Positions 55,989 to 64,000 of a DNA stretch of 64,000 nucleotides are shown one piece after another (the first letter of the stretch is position 1; every line of letters starts with the position of its first letter). The notes under the pieces are model-generated. The model was not told where the DNA came from. It did not search any database and was given only the letters and a program-made list of their open reading frames with translations. Origin of the DNA: Phlyctochytrium arcticum (lineage: Eukaryota > Chytridiomycota > Chytridiomycetes > Chytridiales > Chytridiaceae); assembly GCA_025602905.1 (NCBI GenBank), contig JAHLKI010000027.1, forward strand, positions 186,001 to 250,000. Direction: 5' to 3'. Made by a program: the position numbers and the translations under genes.

Positions 55989-58063
55989 ATGGCAGCAACC
56001 ACAAAGGGGGAGCAAGAAGCGGACGAGCCGGTGAAATCCCCGGCAAGTGCGTTGTCGTCAGTTCCATTGAGTCCTGAGGAAGACGACCGGTTCGCAGGCT
56101 CAGCCTTGGTGCAGCCCCCGAGTGATAGTGGAGACGACTCTAAGGACCTTACCGGTACTGACTTACATTCGTTGTTGGAGATTATCTGTTGCGCGTCTTT
56201 ACTCATCAAATGAACTTTGCGATGATTCGAATAGCGTCGGGCTTCATTGTTGTGGAGGCACCAAAGAACATGGGTCCGGTGATTAAACCCCGAACCAGTA
56301 GTCTGAAAACAACTGCAGCAGCCACTGCCTCTACTCGTAGTGTTTCGCCGGATGCTGGATCATGGACAGCTTTCATCAAGAACCGAACTGGGCTTTTTGG
56401 TGCGGTCAGTACCCCGAACGGTTCGCGAGGTGGAGGATCGGACTGGGAGGGAGAAGAGGACGAATACCCGTTGTCAGCAAATGGCCCAACCACATTCTTG
56501 TCGTCTGATCTCGATGACAAATCTGTACAGTACTTACTCTCTCGGTTGGAAATTGAAAATCAGGCGTTGGCTCTCAATCCAAAGACTATTTATGTTGATC
56601 AAGGAAATATTTGTGGATATCAGCCAACATTACAGGCACTCACGACCACATTCACCGGTGGCAGTAACGATCAGTGTCAACCGGACCAGGCAGATATTGA
56701 TTTTTGGAATTCAATCTTGGTACAGGAAGACCCCGCTGCACTGCAAAAGATTCCACATTTGCTTACAGCGAGGGTCCGTGCTGGTATTCCTGCAGATATG
56801 CGCTCTCGCATCTGGCAAGTTCTGGCTGGTGCTCAGACAGACCGATTCAGTCACGTCTATCCGGTACTTTTGCAACAGGAAAGCCCATATGAGCGCATCA
56901 TTCGCCGCGATATACCTCGGACGTTTCCGCGGGTTGAAATGTTTCGTGAAGAAGGCGGCGAGGGACAAGCCAAACTCTTTCGTGTTCTCAAGGCATATAG
57001 CACTTATGATTCCGATGTGGGATACTGTCAGGGATTGAGTTTTGTGGTTGGGCCATTGCTCATGCAAAACATGTCAGAAATCGAAGCATTTGCAGTGCTG
57101 GTTCGCTTACTCGAAGAAAAGTCGGTACAGCATCAGCATAACCGCGTCTATGCCCTGCGCACGCTATTCTCTCCCAATATGGAGGGACTTCATCAACTAC
57201 TCTTTCAACATAGTGAACTCGTGAGAGATCATCTCCCGCAGCTGTTTGCTCATTTCCAAGCCCACGGAATTACGGCCACGATGTATGCCTCCCAATGGTT
57301 TCTGACCCTGTTCACCTATCATTTCCCCCTTCCCTTGGTATTCCGTTTGTTTGATATCCTATTTGCTGAAGGTGCGCGAACGACGCTCCTAGCCGTCTCG
57401 CTTGCTATATTGAAACGCAACGAAGCCCGCCTGCTTCAGGAGGAAGAATTCGAAGGAATTCTGGAGGTGTTAAAAGGTGATCGCTTATTGGAGGCGTATG
57501 AGGTGGGCGCAACCGAGGCGGTTGTGCGAGATGCGATGGCTGTGCACGACCTGGTCTCTGAACAGAGGCTGATCGAGCTAGAGCAGCGATGGACAGATGA
57601 TCAGCGGAAACGAGCGGTTTCAATATCAGAAGCGGAGTTGTCTGCCCTTCAAGCACTGATTCGGCAGCTAAGGGCCGAGACCAGCCGCAATCAGCATGCC
57701 TTGGACCAGAGTGCCCGGGAGATTCAGCGCTTGCGAAAGGTTAACCGAGAGCTGGAGGAAAAACTTAGTTTAGTATCGTCTGCTTCAGATCCAACATCAA
57801 TCCCGACGGGTGTGCCAACACAAACGTCGACTGCAGTGGATGCTCCAAGGGACAAGTCTAGCCCAACCTTGCCCAATGCAGAGAATGCCTCTCGCTCAGA
57901 AATCGCAGTCAGTTCCGTAGTACTTGAGGAGCCACCCGCACAAGGCACAATCAGACTCTCTGACCTGGATGCACAATCTTCCCAAGACTCAAAACCCATT
58001 CTGGCCGATACCACATCGCTCCCTCCTCTTCCTCCCTCTCCTACAGATGACCAATTCGTTTGA
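55989..58063 (+). CDS. TBC-domain Rab GTPase-activating protein (Gyp5/EVI5-like)
   Basis: Two exons, 55989-56154 and 56235-58063 (80-bp intron), about 664 aa. An acidic Ser-rich N-terminus leads to a TBC domain from about residue 234 (RAGIPADMRSRIWQVLAG). It has the Arg finger in RRDIPRTFP (about 278) and the Gln finger in GYCQGLSFVVGP (about 318), the two catalytic residues of TBC GAPs. It continues through YASQWFLTLFTYHFP and VFRLFDILFAEG to about 470. A coiled coil follows (about 500-560, ELSALQALIRQLRAE; IQRLRKVNRELEEKL) and a Pro/Ser-rich tail. TBC plus C-terminal coiled coil resembles EVI5, RABGAP1 and yeast Gyp5, which inactivate Rabs in exocytic or endosomal transport. The Rab partner is not deducible. 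Confidence 0.93.
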
Positions 58064-58390
58064 GTTTTAACATTTCCAGCAATCAATCTCTCCTTCCATT
58101 TACATGAGAACTCTGAATTGTGAACGACACCACAGGTCCGGCGTACTGACCTTTTGACGCGTCTTTACGCACGAGGAAAAGGCAAAATCTGGTTCTGTCG
58201 CCCAAAAGCGTATCGCAAACTTTTCGAACATTCCTACGTTTCCGGTCTTCTTCATTCTTGTCGCACCCTTTGCATCCTTTCTTAGGTTACGACTCATATA
58301 GTTTTTCTCTTCTTGTAGATTATTTTTGGGACTGTCTATGTAAATAAGTTCTTGTACGTTTAAGAAGACATCCGTTTTAAAATGTATACA
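58064..58390. other. Convergent intergenic region
   Basis: It holds the 3' ends of the TBC gene and the F-box gene. Nothing else was seen. Confidence 0.4.
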
Positions 58391-59817
58391 TCAAGATTCA
58401 CGTTTGCTGGTTGGCACGCCCCCAATGGCTTTCCACATGACTTGCGCCCGTTTCCGCGACCGTAACTTTTTGTTCTTGGATTGCAGAGCAACCCAGATTC
58501 CGTAAGGCCAATTGACACTCGATGCCTCGCTTCTATCGCACTCAAAAATCGCACATTCGCCAAGAATAAGATCAATGCAGGCAAGCTGGTCGAGACTTGA
58601 CCAAAGCATCAAGATTGTCTCATCGTCGTTTACATGACACCCGCCATATGTCATGATAAAACTTTGCATCAGGTCGATTTCACAAACAATTTTGCTCGTC
58701 CTCAGGCTGACCACGGTGATCTTTTGTCCGCCTTCCGGCATTCGGACCACCAAAAGATGGAATCGAGTCATAATCAAGAATATAACGTCGTGGACTCCAC
58801 TCATCTCGGGGATAGTTGATATAAATTCTCCAGTGAAAATGGATCGAAGTTCGATCCCAAATTTATCGGCCAGGTCCGGTCGATCCTCAGCGTCATCTCC
58901 TTCTAGTAGGGCTCCATACGCACACGCAACTATGCAATCATTGAGAGCGACGTCAACCACATGATAGGGTAAGGTAGCATTCCATCTTATCGCTGGTGAT
59001 GGCAGTGATAAATCCCAGAGCCGGACCTGCTTCCTGGCATCAATCACTTCGTGTGGATCATCGGACCAACGGGGATTGAAGCACGCATACATATCACCGC
59101 ACATTTGCCCTTGGCAATACTCGTCATTGATAGCACGAAATCGAACGCGGTGTGTTGCATCGCTTGGGCTGCAGAAACTAACCACACCGGCACCTTCATG
59201 TACAGGCACGACTTTCGATCTCACTACCCGGTGGAGTCGCGGTTGACGTGGAGTAGTATCCGCTAGTAAATGTCTTGACGGTTGCGTAATAGAGTCCTGT
59301 TTGATATCAAGCACATTGACATGCGAAAGACCGGTAACTGCGTAGATCACACTTGATCCCACTGCTTGCGTTTGAATATAATCTCTTGTATCAGTTGCAC
59401 TATACGAATCCATTATGATGACACTTGCATCTGGAATACAAAGTTCAGCAAGTGTAGAAATACATGGTTTGCTGTCAACAGAAACCAACCTTGCTTGACT
59501 TCGATGCCTGCCGTTACAATAGGAGCCAGGGCGGAGAATTGCTTTGGTTTCTCAGGAGCCAGCGTCTCTGCCGTGAGCCGTGGTAGAACAAAGTTCCAAC
59601 AATGATTCACCCGGACCAAGTCTTTCCATGTTTCGCAACTGAGACGGTGAGGAAAAGTGCCCGGGAGAGGGGAACTGTCCAAGGCGTGGTGAGCCCAGAG
59701 TAAGTTGACATTGTCCTCGAGAAGTCGCTGCCAATCACGACAGACACATTCTGCTCTTCCCAGTGTGCGGCTATCCAGAAAGGAGAATACTCTTAGTGCA
59801 ACGTCTGGCACATCCAT
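58391..59817 (-). CDS. F-box protein with a WD40-like repeat region
   Basis: Two exons, 59490-59817 and 58391-59430 (59-bp intron), about 455 aa. The first 45 residues are an F-box: VPDVALRVFSFLDSRTLGRA then CVCRDWQRLLEDNVNLLW. The rest has repeating beta-strand patterns (SVIYAVTGLSHVNVLDI, QVRLWDLSLPSPAIRW, VALNDCIVACAYG, VVSLRTSKIVCEIDL) ending near TILMLWSSLDQLACIDL, as in a beta-propeller. Such proteins link a substrate to SCF ubiquitin ligases through Skp1. The propeller assignment is inference and the substrate is unknown. It is transcribed away from the next F-box gene across a 146-bp gap. Confidence 0.8.
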
Positions 59818-59963
59818 CCATATTCAGGTTTTTGGCGATCCCAAACAAAGTTGAATTGAAATCTGGCTACGATCACCAGCAGCTGTACTCTCAAAATTTC
59901 TACGGCATGACGAGCAGAGGACACTACTTATTGAATAGCCCAAGAACGACTGTCTCGCAGTGA
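59818..59963. promoter_or_regulatory. Bidirectional promoter between two F-box genes
   Basis: Only 146 bp separate the two divergent start codons, so the genes very likely share regulatory DNA. No TATA box was recognised. Confidence 0.6.
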
Positions 59964-62825
59964 ATGACTAGACGGAAGCCAATCGAGTTGTCCGAGACTT
60001 TGCAAAACAAACGAACCCGAAAACCTTCTCCTGAAGCTGGACGGATTGTGTATGCACCACCAAAAGACCCTCCCCCAGATCTAGACCACATCAAAAGGCC
60101 TAATGACACAATATATGCACCTCCACCCTGTCCACCACCACCATCATCAATTGATTATGCTCATGTATGGAGAGTTCGTGCCCTGACGTTGGGTGTCTGC
60201 GCACATCTTTCCGATGACTTTATCAGCGAAAGAGTACTGCCTTTCTGTGATGCCAGTGTAAGCTAACAAACATTGAATGCTACCAACGTAAACTCTTCTG
60301 ACTCGGGCCATAGGACTTGAACAAGCTAGCTGCTGTATCAAAAGGCTTTTACCAATTTGCGCGTGATGATCAGTTATGGAGGCGTTTGTGCCTGAGTAAA
60401 TGGGGCAAAGCTAGTATCGACAACGGTGGATTATGCTTCAAGGGAACTTGGAGGCTGACATACTATTTCCCTGGGTCCGTACAAGAGTCTGAACAGAGCA
60501 CGTTCATGCGGGCTCAACTCAGTATGTCACAACTCATTTCGGGTAAATCCGCCGCCATTATGGGAATGAGTTGTCCTTGAAATTAACGACACTCTCGATC
60601 AAGGCCTGCCTGATTCGCCATATATGCGAGCAAAGTGGTCACGCTGCCACATGTCGCTGACTGACTTCAAGCCCACCAATTACGGTGGAAATGAATTTGA
60701 GACCACCATAGCCCGTATTGAGGGAAATATTATGACGAGCGAGACATTCCAAGAGGAGTATGAATCTCTGTCAAGACCTGTCATGATTCTCGGCCTCGCC
60801 AAGCGGTGGATGGCCATGCAAACATGGTCAATAGATGCCTATAAAGAAAAGGTATGCGTGTATCACATTCACGAGATCTCCAAGGCTTATATCCGAGTTT
60901 AAAGCACGGCAGTACTCTGTTCAAAGTAGGGAATGAATATGGGCATCCGCAAACCGTCAAAATGGCATTCGGGGCCTACATTGACTACATGTCCACGCAG
61001 CATGATGAGTCTCCTCTGTATGTGTTTGATGACAAGTTTGCCCAGAAGGCCCCTGAATTAGCTATGGAATATGCCGTACCCGATATTTTCTCGGAAGACT
61101 ACTTCAGTGTCCTTGGAGAGGAGCGGCCTCCCTATAAATGGCTCGTGGTAGGTCCCGCTCGCTCGGGAGCATCGTGGCATGTTGACCCGATGGGCACATC
61201 TGCCTGGAATACCCTCATTTCTGGCCATAAGCGCTGGGCATTGTATCCGCCCCATTGCTCTCCGCCAGGTCTAAGAGAAGACGATGAGGTTCCGCCATCA
61301 ACGCTACTATGGTATTTGGAAGTATACCCGCACCTTCCCAACCACTTGAAACCTATCGAGATTCTTCAAGAACCGGGGGAAACCATTTTTGTTCCAGCTG
61401 GCTGGTGGCACGCGGTGCTCAATTTGGATACTTTCAACATTGCTATTACGCATAACTGGTGCGGTCGATGGAACCTCCCTTCAGTTGTAGAAGAGTTGGT
61501 CTCGTCGGAGAAGGCGTCACATAAACTTGTGAGTGGTACATTCCATACTGTTCCGTATCTCATTATACTAACTTACTGGATGACGATAGCTCTTGAGTAG
61601 GTTGCAGCAAAATCTAGTGCGGGAGAAACCGAATCTCAACAATGTTTTCCAAAAGTTTGGTACAACAAGGGATCCTTATGTGCTGGCTGAAGGCTACGCA
61701 GCGAGGAATGCCATGTGTGAAGGATATGTATCAGACTCTGACAAATGGTTGCCACGACTGGCAGATGTCCTTGCTCGAAAAGGAATATGCACCTCCCTCT
61801 CCGAAGATGCAGTCGAGCCGCTTTCTATGGGTGGTGACAATCCCATTTTTCTACATACGGACTCTGACTTGGTTGTCAAGTTTTACTCTCACTTTGGCCA
61901 TGGCTTGGCTTCCTATGTCGCGGAAAGCACAGCACTTGCGGCTATTGCCGGTCTTGACGCGTCAAATCCCATTAGGATGATTTGCCCCTCGTTGGCAGAT
62001 CGTGGGTTACTTTACCCGCCAAATAGTGATAAATGGTCCTGGCCGTATAGTATTCAGAATTTTGTGGGCGGCCCTCTGACGCAAGCTGTAGGCGAAGTCT
62101 CGGACAGATTCAGTGGGCAGGATTGGAGGGTTCTGACGGAATGGCTTGGTGATTGCTTGAAAGGCATTCATACATGTGGTATCTCGCAGAATCCCAGTCT
62201 GGATTCCGGATTGGCTGAACCAGAAAGGACGTTATCTGCATTCATATCCCGCCGCCTGGAGTCTGCTGTCGCAGATCATCAGCGCTGGGGTCATCTACCA
62301 CCTCACCTGCTACGGGATTTACCTTCTTACCTTCGTGAGGGATCTGCTCTATTAACCAGCACGAGAATGTTTCTTCGTCGCTGTGGCATTCGTCCCGCAA
62401 GCATCTCACATGGAGATCTTTCCGGGGGAAACATTCTGGGCAAATTATCTTACTCCACAGATGATGAAGCACTCGGGCCCCCTGATATTTGTAAGACACC
62501 CACATGGACTCCGACTCATCTCATCGACTTTGGCGACGCGTTCATCTCTACCAACCCAGAAGCTGAGTGCATGGATCCATTTTGGGACCTCGCCATCTTG
62601 TACTCAACGACATTAAAGTGCAAGCCAGAGTTGTTGCGTACACTGTTGGGTGTATATTGCGGAGGAGATGGATGGACTTGCATGCAGAGGGAGATCCAAC
62701 GACGGCTCTGTCTTTATACGATCTTGTGGGATTATGAGGCGGGTGTCAAGGGCATGAAGCGGCATGTCGCTTTGAGTAAGTTGGAGAGTTGGAAGCAAGT
62801 GGAGGAGGTCGTCTTTGCTTTATAG
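59964..62825 (+). CDS. F-box / JmjC oxygenase / APH-like kinase fusion protein
   Basis: Five exons: 59964-60257, 60314-60521, 60571-60851, 60905-61528 and 61590-62825, about 880 aa with all phases consistent. The N-terminus is basic and Pro-rich, then an F-box-like region (ISERVLPFCDAS, LNKLAAVSKGFYQF, LWRRLCLSKWG). A JmjC domain follows (about 200-470): iron ligands H-x-D in ASWHVDPMGTSAWN (about 353) and the distal His in VPAGWWHAVLNLD (about 429), with GHKRWALYPP between. From about 480 an aminoglycoside-phosphotransferase/choline-kinase fold has catalytic ISHGDLSGGNIL (about 742) and metal-binding HLIDFGDAF (about 781), after SDLVVKFYS as the ATP-lysine strand. JMJD6-type JmjC proteins hydroxylate or demethylate proteins. 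The three-domain union suggests coupled hydroxylation, phosphorylation and SCF recruitment, but that is inference. All visible catalytic residues are intact. Confidence 0.92.
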
Positions 62826-64000
62826 ATTTAGACCACTAGACTTGAAGGACAAAATCTCTGTCCTTGGGCTCATACCAAGCGGTCCAAGCTGGGTTATATC
62901 CATAATCACATTTTGGTTGCTGCTTCGCCGCATTTTACCTTACTTCTAATCTGCATGCCAATTCCTCTCATTTTTCAGACATCATACTACAGTAGTATGC
63001 CTAGTATGCAGCTCGCGACATTGTCGCTCTTCGGAGCCATCGCGCGTTTTGCTGACACAACGCGGTTCGCGTCGGGGGACTCGCGACATTTGGCGCGTGA
63101 CGCTTCATCATTAGGCGACATTATTATTGTGGTGTGTTTCTTTCCGGCGATAGCCTTGCTATCGATGTTCGATTGTGCCAAGGGTATGTACTCGAGTATA
63201 TGCACCGCCCGATACATTCCGAAATACATTCAAACTCCGCTGCTCCCGAAAAATGGTATCATATCTTCATTCAAAGTCAGAGTTGCCGATGAAACCCTCG
63301 CACCGTCTACAGTGCTGGTGCGTGTATGTCTCTACATGTGTATATGGCGCGATGGACAGCGCTGATACAATAATATGTTTTGCGGCCGGGTATAGCTGGG
63401 TAACGGCGCGAACGCCGGAGGGGTTCGCAACCCTGGTAAGGCCCCCAACTGCGCCAAAATCTATCACCTGAATTGAACACATTTCCAAATGTAAAAAGCT
63501 GCTGCGTTGGGCGGGTTGTATAACGAAAAGTTTTGCTTGTGTCAATTGCGAATTTTATTATTGCTTAAATTCTGGCAAGAACTGCACAGTCCCTGTTTTG
63601 CATTGCTTTGTTTGGACTCCTGGTCGTCGCCGTCTTATGTGACCCGCGGGAAAGACCTCATTTTCGGGCTATCTCTGGGCTACTGGCCTTTATCGCTGCA
63701 AGGGTTGTGCACCCCACAAAGATCCCGTCCTAGACTCCGATAGCCGTATTTGCGGCTATATAGTCAGTACGCAAGTTTCTTGATCACGACACACACACAC
63801 ACACAAGTTTTTACAAGCTCTACCATCCCGAGTTATAACCGGAAGCCAACCTCATTGCATCAAACTTCAAGTCAACTACTCGGCATTCAAACTTCAACTC
63901 AACTGCTCGGCAAACCTGCGAAAGTGACTTCGCTAGGCGTACAGTACCCAAGAACCAGCACCAATGGTTATTCATTCCATTGCTGCTTTTGCCGGCCGTC
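62826..64000. other. No supportable gene (window end)
   Basis: Several frames of up to 150 codons exist but none has family-like sequence or splice partners. A CA run lies at about 63789-63805. A short GC-rich hairpin near 63400-63445 (GGCGCGAACGCC, GGGGTTCGCAACCCT) resembles part of a tRNA but has no acceptor stem. Confidence 0.45.

Noticed and set aside
62913..63365. 150-codon frame with hydrophobic segments
   Set aside because: No homology-like motifs, no upstream promoter signal and composition typical of non-coding AT-moderate DNA.
63375..63450. Second tRNA-like stretch with A- and B-box resemblance
   Set aside because: The distance between boxes is too short and no seven-base acceptor stem forms.

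Overview
This is fungal nuclear DNA. Genes carry many short GT-AG introns (49 to about 80 bp), there is no operon structure, and host genes are interrupted by Ty3/gypsy, Helitron and Crypton-type (Ndc10-like) debris. A metazoan-like CABIN1/HIR3 protein starting M-I-R-F, an ABCA half-transporter and an F-box/JmjC/kinase fusion suggest an early-diverging (chytrid-, blastocladiomycete- or mucoromycete-grade) fungus rather than Dikarya. That placement is inference; no rRNA or other phylogenetic marker is present. All exon models were read by eye from frames and splice signals.

Layout. 1-2.1 kb: nothing firm. 2.1-11 kb: three lipid-related genes (ABCA half-transporter, caleosin peroxygenase, HSL-type lipase/esterase). 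11.7-12.8 kb: an unrecognised protein family, with a broken paralogue at 25.8-26.6 kb. 13-14.3 kb: decayed pieces of an RRM gene and a C2H2 finger. 14.5-23 kb: an integrase fossil beside a young, complete-length but coding-broken chromodomain Ty3/gypsy element (15785-22950, LTRs of 287 bp with two differences). 23-27.4 kb: a transposase fossil, the broken paralogue and dispersed repeats. 27.4-32.6 kb: a second LTR element whose pol region is absent. In its place is about 2.9 kb of AT-rich DNA with palindromes, roughly 127-bp direct repeats, a large hairpin and a primase-helicase gene of the virus type (AEP primase plus herpes-origin-binding-protein-like helicase). 32.9-38 kb: an RBMS-like two-RRM gene with two decayed tandem partial copies. 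38-42.6 kb: mostly non-coding, with a Crypton/Ndc10-type recombinase fossil. 42.6-51.6 kb: HIR3/CABIN1 (12 exons) converging on PIG-A (11 exons). 51.8-55.4 kb: a small two-TM protein gene, a decayed tandem copy of the HIR3-tail/PIG-A block, and a Helitron Rep fragment fused in frame to a second two-TM copy. 56-62.8 kb: a TBC Rab-GAP and two head-to-head F-box genes, one of them an F-box/JmjC/kinase fusion. 62.8-64 kb: nothing firm.

Host genes are ordinary housekeeping or regulatory functions: HIR-complex chromatin assembly, the first step of GPI synthesis, Rab GTPase control, RNA binding and lipid handling. The most unusual feature is the 29.7-32.6 kb insert. It reads as a decayed replicon (virus-like or plasmid-like) carrying its own primase-helicase and a plausible origin, lodged in an LTR retrotransposon.
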